Source: Deltaproteobacteria bacterium (GTDB lineage: Bacteria; Desulfobacterota_B; Binatia; UBA9968). Taken from it: a stretch of DNA of 16,981 nt. The notes below the pieces were generated by a model. That model made no database searches. It worked only from the letters and a program-made list of their open reading frames with translations, and was not told where the DNA came from. Positions 1 through 7,900 of the stretch are shown here, in pieces. The DNA is taken from NCBI GenBank assembly GCA_027297485.1, contig JAPUHZ010000025.1, positions 1 to 16,981 on the forward strand. Direction: 5' to 3'. Position numbers and translations under genes: made by a program. Positions within the stretch are counted from its first letter, which is position 1. Every line of letters starts with the position of its first letter.

Positions 1-344
1 AGAACTTGATCCTCGATATTCATGCCTGCGGTTCCCATCGTAATCAGCCGCTCGGTGACCCAGGCGGCATTGATGGCATTACCCCCACCGGTATCGGCGT
101 CCGCCATGACCGGGATATTCACCGCCTGGACGATGTTCCAGGCCGTCTCAAGTACATCCTTCATTTGCACCAGACCGACGTCGGGCTTGCCCAGCAACGA
201 GCCTGCGACACCGAATCCCGAAATCTGAACGGCCTCAAACCTGCAGCTTTCGATGACTTTCGCGCTAAGGGCATCGTGGCAGCCAGGTACGACTACAGCT
301 CGCCGCTCCGAGATGGCCTGACGCAATCGGGCACTCTTTTTCAT
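1..344 (-). CDS. Isocitrate lyase/PEP mutase-family protein, N-terminal part
   Basis: The leftward frame from ATG at 344 stays open to the window edge (about 114 residues seen). It contains VPGCHDALSAKVIE near the N-terminus, the metal-binding stretch MADADTGGGNAINA, and GMNIEDQ. These match the isocitrate lyase/phosphoenolpyruvate mutase superfamily (methylisocitrate lyase, oxaloacetate decarboxylase, carboxyPEP phosphonomutase branches), TIM-barrel enzymes that make or break C-C or C-P bonds with Mg2+. The start is supported by a GGAGGT ribosome site 8-9 nt upstream. The catalytic KKCGH-type loop lies beyond the edge, so the exact reaction cannot be assigned. Copy A of the dispersed repeat lies immediately upstream and may supply the promoter. 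Family is confident; substrate is unknown. Confidence 0.9.
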   Translation of the reverse strand, partial: MKKSARLRQAISERRAVVVPGCHDALSAKVIESCRFEAVQISGFGVAGSLLGKPDVGLVQMKDVLETAWNIVQAVNIPVMADADTGGGNAINAAWVTERLITMGTAGMNIEDQV

Positions 345-364
345 CTGTAGACCTCCGGTTCGAA

Positions 365-495
365 TCAAGTTATATCGAACACGGGATTTGAATCCCCGTG
401 TTCGGCCCAAGAGACGATCTATGGGGGGAGAGCTGCCGCTTTTCCCCTTGGAAACCCCATCTGCTTAATGCTCCCCTCAAGAGGCGGGGTTTACA
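365..495 (+). repeat. Dispersed three-hairpin repeat, copy A (divergent)
   Basis: This copy begins TCAAGTTATATCG like the others. Its first hairpin is strong: GAACACGGGATT at 377-388 pairs with 391-403 across a TG loop with one bulged C. The second hairpin has decayed: the CCAAAGGGGAGA arm is lost, although ATGGGG (421-426) can pair with CCCCAT (455-460). The third palindrome is replaced by an unrelated C-rich/G-rich stretch. The copy lies between the divergent lyase and MBL-hydrolase genes. The GTTATA at 369-374 reads TATAAC on the minus strand, 24 nt from the lyase ATG. Confidence 0.7.
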
Positions 496-633
496 TCCAA
501 TGGAGTGCTCGCAACGGGCAGGTAGTCAAAATCTTCTTTCAAAACAACTGAAGTTATTATAGAAGATGGGGAGTTACGAGCTCGGACATGCTGAATCGGT
601 AAGGAGAAAACGAGTATAGAAGGTAACGCAAAG

Positions 634-1554
634 ATGTCAGATCGAAAGGAACGGTTTCAAGTGCGGTTTTGGGGAGTTCGGGGAAGTTATCCCACCTCCA
701 GCCAAAAAACGCTCAAGTTCGGAGGGCACACCTCGTGTGTGGAAGTAGAAGCTGGAACACGGCGCATCATCTTCGATGCCGGGACAGGCATTATCCCACT
801 GGGCAAGAAATTGCTCGAAAGCAGGCGACCTGACCTCAACCTCTACATCTTTCTCAGCCACACGCATCACGACCACCTGATTGGCCTTTACTTCTTTGAG
901 CCGCTGCAGAAGTCCAACACCCGTCTCTTTGTCTTTGGACCCAATTCTCCTCGGAATTCTCTGAAGTCAACGCTTCGGACTGCGATGGATAGCCAGTTTT
1001 TTCCCATTGGCCTCCAAGAGCTCGACGCGCGAAAAGAGATTTTCTCTCTCATGGGCGGTGAGGTTGTCCGGTTTAAAGCGGGGAGCCTTAGACCCAAGGT
1101 AGATAAGAAATATTCCTTAGAGGCACGGGTTAAGGATGAGCTGACCATATTGAGTTACAAAAGCCACGCTCATCCAAAGAACGGTGTCATGCTTTACAAG
1201 GTTATGTACCGAGACAGGAGTGTGGTCTATGCCACGGACATCGAAGAGAAGAAGGGAGGGTACCCGGAGGTGATAGAGTTTGTCCGCGGGGCAGATCTGC
1301 TGATTCATGACGCCCAGTATCTGAATTCCGAATACTTCTCTCGAACGGATCCACGCAAGGGGTGGGGACATAGCACCGTAATGAGCGCGGTAGAAGTAGC
1401 AAAGAAGGCCGGTGTCAAACGGTTGGTCCTCTTCCACCATGAACCCATTCATGACGACAGCACTGTTCGCAAGATGGAAAAACAGGCCCAGCGTCTTTTC
1501 CCCCATACAATGGCCGCCTATGAGGGGATGAAAGTGGATCTGCTACAACCATAG
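634..1554 (+). CDS. MBL-fold metallo-hydrolase (phosphodiesterase-like)
   Basis: A 306-residue cytosolic protein with no signal peptide. It opens with the family signature FWGVRGSYPT (12-21) and GGHTSCVEV (30-38). Then come FDAGTGI (47-53) and the metal motif H76-T-H78-H79-D80-H81. The remaining ligands are plausibly H178/H180, D202 in ATDIE, H246 in GWGHST and H268/H269. This is the COG1235/PF12706 branch of the metallo-beta-lactamase fold; members are often labelled class II cAMP phosphodiesterase-like, but many hydrolyse other phosphodiesters or are untested. A weak GAAGGTAA ribosome site precedes the ATG. The two genes downstream on the same strand bind and make cyclic nucleotides, so cyclic-nucleotide turnover is a reasonable inference, not a demonstration. 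All metal ligands are present, so the enzyme should be active. Confidence 0.9.
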   Translation: MSDRKERFQVRFWGVRGSYPTSSQKTLKFGGHTSCVEVEAGTRRIIFDAGTGIIPLGKKLLESRRPDLNLYIFLSHTHHDHLIGLYFFEPLQKSNTRLFVFGPNSPRNSLKSTLRTAMDSQFFPIGLQELDARKEIFSLMGGEVVRFKAGSLRPKVDKKYSLEARVKDELTILSYKSHAHPKNGVMLYKVMYRDRSVVYATDIEEKKGGYPEVIEFVRGADLLIHDAQYLNSEYFSRTDPRKGWGHSTVMSAVEVAKKAGVKRLVLFHHEPIHDDSTVRKMEKQAQRLFPHTMAAYEGMKVDLLQP

Positions 1555-1721
1555 GCGAAGATAGGTTTTGAGGGTCGGCTAAAGTAAAAAATATATCATG
1601 AAAGGGTAGGACGGAGAGTGGACAAAAAATAAAATTTCTATGGGTAAACATTCCCAATTTCTTCTTCCGCGTTTCCGTCTATCAAACATTGGCCGAGGAC
1701 AATTAGCCGTAATCTTAACCG

Positions 1722-4400
1722 GTGTGTGGTCTCGTGGCTGATTTATCGGATACCATAAGAAACATCCCTCTCTTTTCCGGGCTGTCGCGTGAGGACGTAG
1801 CCAAGATCCTTGGCAAACTGGAAGAGAAGTCTTTTGCTACCGGAACAACAATTTTCTCTCAGGGAGATAAAGGAGATTCCTTCTACCTAATTCAATCTGG
1901 GGCCGTACAGGTGGTGCTGGAGAGCGAAGTGAAGTCTGAACGCATCGCGGTGCTGGGACCGCAGGATTGGTTTGGGGAGATGGCCCTGCTCTCCGGGGAG
2001 CCGCGCTCCGCCACCATAGTGACGGTCAAAGATACGACAGTGTGGAGGCTTAGTCGAGAGGCCTGGGATGAGTTGATCGCAAAACATCCTAGCTGGCTGC
2101 TACAGTTTTGCGCTGTCCTCAGTAAAAAACTCACCCGTTCGGAACAACAATATTCCCAAGGCCGAGATGCCTTCAACTCTCTGGCCGAGGAGTTCTATAG
2201 TTCAAGGCCACCGAACGACCAACAGTTTTTACGACGTGCCTCATTGCTGACAGCCATAGATCCAAAGGCCATTGGTCTTCTCCTCAGAACCGAAGGGGCA
2301 CGAGGGCTACTTTCCGACCTGGAAAAAAGCCGAAGTGTTCTCATTCAACCCCTGGAAGGCGGAGGATTTGAGCTGCATAGCTATTTTAGGGAGTTTTTAC
2401 AAGAGAAACTCCTCACTATTGACGGTAAAGAAACAAAAAAACGCTTGCACACCCAACTAGCCGCCCAATTTGTAGTGCTTGAAACCTGGGACCAGGCGAT
2501 TCACCACTACCTAGAGGCGGAAAACTGGCCTGGAGCCGCTCGGCTCCTTATCGTTCATAAAGATGATTTACTCGACGGTTCCGCCCTATTCGTAAAAAAT
2601 GCGCTGGAAAGAATCCCCCCTGAACACTTTTTCTCTGACTCGGGTTTAGTTCACCTAAAGGTCAACACGCTGGCTCATTTAGGGAATTTTCGGGAAGCAA
2701 TAAGGACATATAAAGAGGTGCTCTCTCAAAGAGCTTCAGGGATACTGGGGGCCGAAGCCCTGAACCGCTACCAGAACATGGCAGACGTCTTATTGGGAAA
2801 GAAGGACTATACACAGGCACTCAACTGTCTGCGTAGCGCCCTCAATCTAGTGGATCAGGAGACCTCGACCCTGGCCGGCGATGTGGAGGAGCTTTACTGG
2901 GACAAGGAAAAATCTAATCAAGCGCTGCCCTTCTCCGAGGTAGTCTCACCAACCGGTCCAGTCCGGTCAAATCTGGTCTCATTTTTTTCACGCCTTTACC
3001 AAGAACCGTCTTGGAGCCGATGGATAGGGGGAATCTTGGGTGTTCTGGTCTGGGGCTATCTTTGGTTCTGGACGCCTGATATCGGCCTGGAACCAACAGC
3101 AACCAAGCAACTTGGTCTGCTCTGCCTGACACTGATCTATTGGGCCTTTTGGGTATTTCCGGATTACGGAGTAGCTCTCATTTTCCCCCTGGGGTTAATA
3201 TTGACTGGTTTAGGGACACCGGAAACTGCTCTCAGCGGCTTTGTCAGCACCACATGGTTTATGACCCTGGGAGTACTGGGCTTGGGAGCCGCGATGACCG
3301 GGTCCGGCTTATTTTACCGCCTGTCCTTGCAGCTGGTTAGGTGCGTTCCTTTAACTTATTACTGGCAGACCATCGCGTTAGGCATGATGGGAGTCGTTGT
3401 CACCGCACTCATCCCACAACAAAGCGCCCGTACCACGATTATCAGCCAGATGGTTTTAAATCTTTCCGAGAGTCTAGGCTACAAAAATCCCTCTAGGGCC
3501 TCGACCGGCCTGTTTGCCGCAAGCTTCCTTGGGCTGGGACAGCTCGGCTTTCTCTACCTCACCGGGTCCACGGCAACCCTCTTAGCCTGGGGACTCCTTC
3601 CTGAGGATACCCGCGCCCAGTTTACCTGGGGTTATTGGTTTATCGCCACATTACCCCCTACCCTGGTTGTCATCGCCATAGTGCTATTGAGCATTAATCT
3701 TCTCTATCGACCCGAGTCTCAGGCGCAGATCTCCTACAAGATGGTCCATACTCAACTCGATATCCTCGGATCTCTAACCCGAGAGGAGTGGATCACCCTG
3801 GGAACCCTTTGTCTCATGGTGACAGGCTGGCTGACCATTGCCTACCACGGAATCCACGGTGCGTGGATTTCCCTCACCGGGCTTTGTGTCCTGATCAATT
3901 CAGGGGTATTAGGGTGGGGAAGGTTGAAGAAGGGGATCGATTGGGAGTTGCTCATCTATTTGGGCGTGATGGTGAGCATACCCGCTGTTCTTACCAACGC
4001 CAGAATTGATGTATGGTTAGTGGGTATTCTTTCCCCGTTGGTTCTTCCGTTCGTGGACACTCCCTCCCTCTCATTTATAATCATCGCCCTTATTGCCTTC
4101 GCTTTTAGGCTAGTCTTTACCAGCCGCCTGACCGTGATTACTCTATCGATTGCCCTGGTCCCACTATCTAATGAAATGGGGATTAGCCCGTGGATCATAA
4201 CCATGATTATCCTTGTGGGGTCAGAAGTTTGGTTCTTCCGATTCCAGATAGACTGGCACACGCTTGCCTACGCAACCACCGAGGGAAGGGGATTTTCCTA
4301 CCCTCTCATGTGCCGCATCAATCCGATCTATGCCATCGCTTATATCTTGGCACTGATGGCTGGTATTCCTTACTGGAGGTATTTGGGCCTGATGGGATAA
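1722..4400 (+). CDS. Cyclic-nucleotide-binding/MalT-like TPR/SLC13 permease fusion
   Basis: 892 residues from GTG 1722; GTG 1734 (giving MADLSDTIRNIPLFSG) is an equally good start, and no strong ribosome site decides. Residues 13-137 are a cNMP-binding domain; the phosphate-binding cassette FGEMALLSGEPRSAT (84-98) keeps the ribose-binding Glu (E86) and phosphate-binding Arg (R95). Residues about 150-235 resemble the winged-helix part of MalT/LuxR-type STAND proteins (FLRRASLLTAID, then LHSYFREFLQEKL). Residues 240-385 are helical TPR-like repeats. There is no P-loop ATPase. From about residue 433 to the end there are roughly ten to twelve hydrophobic segments of the SLC13/DASS fold (PETALSGFVSTTWFMTLGVL near 500). 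The SNT-type substrate/sodium motifs are changed to QQSAR (566-570) and SRLT (801-804). It is probably an inner-membrane transporter or transporter-like sensor gated by cAMP or cGMP. It is followed, after 195 bp, by a nucleotide cyclase. Confidence 0.88.
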   Translation: MCGLVADLSDTIRNIPLFSGLSREDVAKILGKLEEKSFATGTTIFSQGDKGDSFYLIQSGAVQVVLESEVKSERIAVLGPQDWFGEMALLSGEPRSATIVTVKDTTVWRLSREAWDELIAKHPSWLLQFCAVLSKKLTRSEQQYSQGRDAFNSLAEEFYSSRPPNDQQFLRRASLLTAIDPKAIGLLLRTEGARGLLSDLEKSRSVLIQPLEGGGFELHSYFREFLQEKLLTIDGKETKKRLHTQLAAQFVVLETWDQAIHHYLEAENWPGAARLLIVHKDDLLDGSALFVKNALERIPPEHFFSDSGLVHLKVNTLAHLGNFREAIRTYKEVLSQRASGILGAEALNRYQNMADVLLGKKDYTQALNCLRSALNLVDQETSTLAGDVEELYWDKEKSNQALPFSEVVSPTGPVRSNLVSFFSRLYQEPSWSRWIGGILGVLVWGYLWFWTPDIGLEPTATKQLGLLCLTLIYWAFWVFPDYGVALIFPLGLILTGLGTPETALSGFVSTTWFMTLGVLGLGAAMTGSGLFYRLSLQLVRCVPLTYYWQTIALGMMGVVVTALIPQQSARTTIISQMVLNLSESLGYKNPSRASTGLFAASFLGLGQLGFLYLTGSTATLLAWGLLPEDTRAQFTWGYWFIATLPPTLVVIAIVLLSINLLYRPESQAQISYKMVHTQLDILGSLTREEWITLGTLCLMVTGWLTIAYHGIHGAWISLTGLCVLINSGVLGWGRLKKGIDWELLIYLGVMVSIPAVLTNARIDVWLVGILSPLVLPFVDTPSLSFIIIALIAFAFRLVFTSRLTVITLSIALVPLSNEMGISPWIITMIILVGSEVWFFRFQIDWHTLAYATTEGRGFSYPLMCRINPIYAIAYILALMAGIPYWRYLGLMG

Positions 4401-4412
4401 GTCATATCGGAC

Positions 4413-4434
4413 TTCGACGTGAGCCTTCGTCGAA
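4413..4434 (+). other. Small hairpin after the permease gene
   Basis: TTCGACG (4413-4419) and CGTCGAA (4428-4434) form a perfect 7-bp stem with an 8-nt loop, 12 nt after the permease stop. No T-run follows, so an intrinsic terminator is not supported. It may be an mRNA 3' end stabiliser or chance. The rest of 4401-4595 holds a TATAAT at 4524-4529 without a recognisable -35 box, a possible weak promoter for the cyclase. Confidence 0.3.
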
Positions 4435-4595
4435 CAATTGCCGATTTCCCGGAAAAAGTGCTCAGCTGGGAACAGTTTTTTTCCTAAAGAGTGGAACTAT
4501 TCCCTTCTTAGGGATGTTTTTAATATAATAACGGTTGGCTAATAGCGCTTCTCTACAAGGTATTTGTGAAGTAAGATCCGCTGAGGATCCCTCCA

Positions 4596-6548
4596 ATGAC
4601 AGAAAAAACATCTTCAGGGCGATTACGGTTTTTCCGCTCCATCGTCTTTAAAAATATTTTGCTATTCCTACTTATTCTCCTTGTGGCGGTGGTTCCGCTC
4701 GCCTTTCGCTATTATCAGGATAGCCGAAATTATGAGATCAAAGTCTTGGCCTCACGTCTTGAGTTTTTTGCAGAGCGCGGCGCCGCCTGGCTGAACCCAG
4801 AGGACATCCACGCCCTGAGGACTCCCGCAGATAAGCAGACCAAGAACTACCTGGATACCGTTCAGGCTCTTAGCCGCATTGAAAAAGAATTTAAGGTGGA
4901 TAACGCCATAATCATGCGCCGGAGAGAAGACAACAGTTTTGAGTACGTCGCCGTTGGCAACAACGCCTTCCGGGGCTCAAGCCAGAGCTTTCGTGGGGTC
5001 GCTAACCCGTGCTCTCCTGCCGCGGCGAAAAATCCCTGTTCTCCCACAGGAAGCCGCTCGATCTTCGACATCGGCAGCCCAGTGCACATCCACAGTTGGT
5101 TCCCAGCCACATACCAAAGCACCGAGGACACCTGGCAGGCCGGCCGAATGATGCACAGCCAACTTTTCGGTGGGAAGGTGGGAAACAGGGAGTTCGATCA
5201 GTTTCTTCAAATCAATACTCCGCTTAAGCTGAATGGACGGGTCGTTGCCATTTTGATGCTGAATAAATTTGCCAGGCCTGTCGCGGAAAAAGTGCGGATG
5301 AACTCCCTTAGGCTCTTCGGCCTCACAGCGGGCATCCTGGCGCTCGGACTGATTCTCTTTGGTGTGGCCTCCTCGCGCATGCTCCGTCTTTTGCGGAATC
5401 TGACCTCAGCAGCAGAGGAAGTGAGTCACGGAAACCTGGAAGTGACCATCCCCAAAAAAAGAAGCAGCGACGAGGTAGGCCGGCTGGCTAATACCTTTGA
5501 GAGCATGATCGGTGGCCTCAAGCAACGCGATTTCATTCGCGACACCTTTGGCCGCTACATCAGCCAAGAAGTGGTCGATGAGCTGTTGAGTTCTCCGGAT
5601 GGACTCAAGCTTGGAGGCGAGTTGCGTGAGGTCACCTTTTTGGTGTCTGACCTTCGCGGATTTACCGCGCTATCGTCGCGGACGGAGCCGGGCGAGGTTA
5701 TTCAAATTGTCAACCGCTTTTTGGAGCCGATGGTCGACACCATCACCCACTACCAAGGGACAGTGGATGAGTTTCAAGGCGATGGCATCCTTGCTTTCTT
5801 TGGTGCTCCATTGACTTCATCGAATGACCCTGTGCGGGCGGTGGCTTGCGCTGTGGAAATGCATCGCGCATTGGTCGAGATCAACGCCGAGCAAAGGGGG
5901 CGAGGGCTTCCTGAACTCCACATGGGAATCGGCATCAACACGGGCAAGGTCATCGTCGGAAACATCGGCTCAGAGAAAAGAACCAAGTATGGCGCCTTGG
6001 GAACCCCCATCAACATGGCCTACCGCATTGAGTCCTACACCGTAAGCGGGCAGGTGCTCATCTCTCTGAGTACCTATGAGCAGGTGAAAGATGTTGTCAG
6101 GGTGGGCGATAACCAGGATTTGGAGTTTAAAGGGGTGGACGAATTGATTCAGGTTTATGAAGTTAAGGGCCTGGATGGAGACTATGCCTGCTCGATGCCT
6201 GAAGAGGCGCCGGAGCACTTTCTCGATCTCGATCCGCCGCTTTCAATTGAGTGTTTCGTCCTGGAAGGAAAAACGATTTCGAACAAAGTCATTGCGGGCC
6301 GAATCGAGAGGCTTTCCGAAACCCGCGCACAGGCTGTTTTGGATGAAGCGGTTGAGAAGAACATGAACCTCAAGGTCCGACTTACTCCCAATGGCGCGGG
6401 CATACTTTCCGAGATCTACGCTAAAGTGGTGGATGCGAATCCTGCGAACGTAAACAGTGCAATTCGGGTCACTTTGAACTTCACCTCATTGCCCGATGAT
6501 GCAAAGACGTTTTTAGAGAACATACGATCTGCAGCTTTGCAGGCTTAG
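4596..6548 (+). CDS. Membrane class III adenylate/guanylate cyclase with HAMP and PilZ-like C-terminus
   Basis: 650 residues. A membrane segment (about 18-38), a periplasmic sensor region (about 40-235, with two cysteines C139 and C147 and no named fold recognised), a second membrane segment (about 238-260) and a HAMP linker (260-310) precede a class III cyclase domain (about 335-525). Metal-binding aspartates are D352 in SDLRGFT and D396 in FQGDG; the transition-state pair is N473/R477 in PINMAYRIES, so catalysis looks intact. The base-selecting positions are E392 (Lys in adenylyl cyclases) and G466 (Thr/Asp in adenylyl cyclases), which argues for GTP or relaxed specificity. Residues 545-645 look like a PilZ-type beta barrel (RIERLSETRAQA) but lack an RxxxR motif, so c-di-GMP binding is doubtful. 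ATG at 4596 has TGAGGAT upstream. It probably makes the ligand for the cNMP-binding permease just upstream. Confidence 0.93.
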   Translation: MTEKTSSGRLRFFRSIVFKNILLFLLILLVAVVPLAFRYYQDSRNYEIKVLASRLEFFAERGAAWLNPEDIHALRTPADKQTKNYLDTVQALSRIEKEFKVDNAIIMRRREDNSFEYVAVGNNAFRGSSQSFRGVANPCSPAAAKNPCSPTGSRSIFDIGSPVHIHSWFPATYQSTEDTWQAGRMMHSQLFGGKVGNREFDQFLQINTPLKLNGRVVAILMLNKFARPVAEKVRMNSLRLFGLTAGILALGLILFGVASSRMLRLLRNLTSAAEEVSHGNLEVTIPKKRSSDEVGRLANTFESMIGGLKQRDFIRDTFGRYISQEVVDELLSSPDGLKLGGELREVTFLVSDLRGFTALSSRTEPGEVIQIVNRFLEPMVDTITHYQGTVDEFQGDGILAFFGAPLTSSNDPVRAVACAVEMHRALVEINAEQRGRGLPELHMGIGINTGKVIVGNIGSEKRTKYGALGTPINMAYRIESYTVSGQVLISLSTYEQVKDVVRVGDNQDLEFKGVDELIQVYEVKGLDGDYACSMPEEAPEHFLDLDPPLSIECFVLEGKTISNKVIAGRIERLSETRAQAVLDEAVEKNMNLKVRLTPNGAGILSEIYAKVVDANPANVNSAIRVTLNFTSLPDDAKTFLENIRSAALQA

Positions 6549-7365
6549 TGTCTTTCAGTATCCTACCCACATACGTCGCAGCGCGGCGGTACCGCTCGAG
6601 ATTGTTCGTCCTGTAGCTCATGGCACCCAACGTCTGTGGGTATATATCGCCGGTAATCGGTTCTTGACTTCGAGATTTACTATCCGTTGTAGGTGAGGAC
6701 TAAAGAAAATTACCCCCACTACGATGAGAGCGTCTGCACCCCCCCCCCGACTGCGGCTCGGAATGCATTCTCCAAATCGTCAGGACCTGGGAGCTCTAGC
6801 CTTTGAACCTACTCCCAACGCACGGGCAGCGGCCTCAGTCTTTTTAAGGTGAGCTACGCCCAGCGGGTTGCCTCGAACCGAGAGGTGGCCAATCCGGGAA
6901 ACTTTCGGGAAAGCTTCCTTGAGCAGCTCCAGTCGTTTTCCAGCTAAATCCGGCATGAGGTCAAAGAGACCTGTAATATTCCCCCAGACCGCGCAAGACT
7001 GGCGACCAAGCCATGCCGAACAGGATCAACACTGGAATTTCCCATCACGATGGGAATCGTGCTGGTGGCTTGTTTGGCAGCACGGGTCGCGCCGGTACCC
7101 ACGGCAAGAATGAGGTCCACCTTCAGACGGACCAGCTCGGCCGCAAGTTCAGGATAAAGATCTCTCTTGCCTTTGGAAAAGCGCCACTCAATGACGAGGT
7201 TCTGCCCTTCAATGTATCCAAGCTCGCGCAGACGTTGGCGGAAGCCTTCGTGAACGGACCTCGGCGCTAGATAACCTATGCGGTACACCTTGTTCGTCTG
7301 CTGCGCCTGGGCGGGAACGCTAAGAGCATAGGGCACAGGGCAAAACAAAACATTTTTTTACTCAT
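6546..7365 (-). pseudogene. Decayed ABC transporter substrate-binding protein (DUF534/COG2984 type)
   Basis: Read leftward from ATG 7365 (good GGGAGGAA ribosome site): MSKKMFCFALCPMLLA, then a frameshift near 7315 into PAQAQQTNKVYRIGYLAP and about 100 more intact residues (LRELGYIEGQNLVIEWR, DLILAVGTGATRAAKQA, IPIVMGNSSVDPV). A second frameshift at a G-run near 6975 leads into NITGLFDLMPDLAGKRLEL. Further shifts lie near 6800 and in a 10-base C run (6739-6748) before ADALIVVGVIFFSP and NRLPAIYTHRRWV. A short deletion and shift near 6620 precede MSYRTNNLERYRRAATYVG. It ends at ILKDTKPA, against and slightly overlapping the convergent cyclase stop. The intact family is a periplasmic binding protein of about 320 residues. 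At least five lesions plus loss of the last 40 residues mean it is dead, even if one or two homopolymer shifts are sequencing errors. Confidence 0.88.
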
Positions 7366-7448
7366 TGGTTCCTCCCTGTCTCTGTCCGTTTGTCCCCAAT
7401 CTAAAATCGCCAATCCAGCATGCCTAACGAGTTTTCTTTAATCCAAAA

Positions 7449-7568
7449 TCACTTGATCACTTTATCCGCCCGCATCAGCACCTCCGGCGGAATCGTAAGA
7501 CCGAGAGCCTTAGCAGTTTTTAAGTTAATGACGAACTCAGACTTTGTCGGATGCTCTACAATGTATGG
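7449..7568 (-). pseudogene. C-terminal fragment of the same ABC binding-protein family
   Basis: Leftward reading gives [19 protein letters not shown], then [18 protein letters not shown] and a TGA stop at 7451-7449. This is the conserved C-terminus of the DUF534 binding proteins (compare the family's [20 protein letters not shown]). Homology begins abruptly at about 7565, ten bases from the promoter of the toxin-antitoxin operon. It supplies almost exactly the C-terminal residues missing from the pseudogene that starts 84 bp downstream (7365). The two pieces may therefore be a permuted single gene, or the junction product of a former tandem pair. Confidence 0.82.
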
Positions 7569-7574
7569 CCGTGC

Positions 7575-7603
7575 TTGACATGGTAGCTACCAGAAGCTAC
7601 ATT
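7575..7603 (+). promoter_or_regulatory. Promoter/operator of the Phd/PIN operon, leaderless
   Basis: TTGACA at 7575-7580, a 17-bp spacer, and TACATT at 7598-7603. Transcription would start at about 7610, the A of the antitoxin ATG, and there is no ribosome site, so a leaderless mRNA is predicted. The spacer contains a perfect 12-bp palindrome, TGGTAGCTACCA (7581-7592), and AGCTAC repeats at 7595-7600. This is a likely operator for autorepression by the antitoxin. Confidence 0.65.
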
Positions 7604-7609
7604 GTTGCC

Positions 7610-7900
7610 ATGCGAGCCGTAGGGTTAAAAGTCTTAAAGAACAAGCTTAGTGAGTATGTACGCCTTGCCGCGAGCGGAGAAACCGTACTGGTCACCGACC
7701 GTGATCGCGTGGTTGCCGAACTGGTGCCTCCCCAAAAGAACCGAAGCCCCTTCCTAGCGGATGCTTTGCTAGCCGAGGCTGTACGCCAAGGCTGGATTAC
7801 GCCGCCCACTCTCGCAGCTCCTGGACCCCCGCCGCGCAAGCCGGTAATGTCCTTCCATGACTTGCTTCGAGAAATCGAGCAAGACCGGGCAGAGCGGTGA
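7610..7900 (+). CDS. Type II antitoxin, Phd/YefM family
   Basis: 96 residues from ATG 7610. The N-terminal half, MRAVGLKVLKNKLSEYVRLA followed by SGETVLVTDRDRVVAELVPP, is the Phd/YefM DNA-binding fold, which dimerises on the operon operator. The C-terminal half (about 45-96, proline-rich, ending HDLLREIEQDRAER) would wrap and block the toxin. The longer frame from 7544 is rejected because it would run through the promoter. The stop overlaps the toxin start as GTGA, indicating translational coupling. It is embedded among ABC-gene remnants, so it probably arrived as a mobile cassette. Confidence 0.9.
   Translation: MRAVGLKVLKNKLSEYVRLAASGETVLVTDRDRVVAELVPPQKNRSPFLADALLAEAVRQGWITPPTLAAPGPPPRKPVMSFHDLLREIEQDRAER

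Noticed and set aside
555..560. TATTAT as a -10 box for the MBL hydrolase
   Set aside because: No -35 partner at a usable distance; not enough to call a promoter.
4190..4528. 112-codon frame overlapping the end of the permease gene
   Set aside because: Lies in another frame of a well-supported membrane protein; it is a shadow.
7544..7609. Longer N-terminus for the Phd-type antitoxin
   Set aside because: It would translate through the promoter and operator; homology begins at MRAVGLK.
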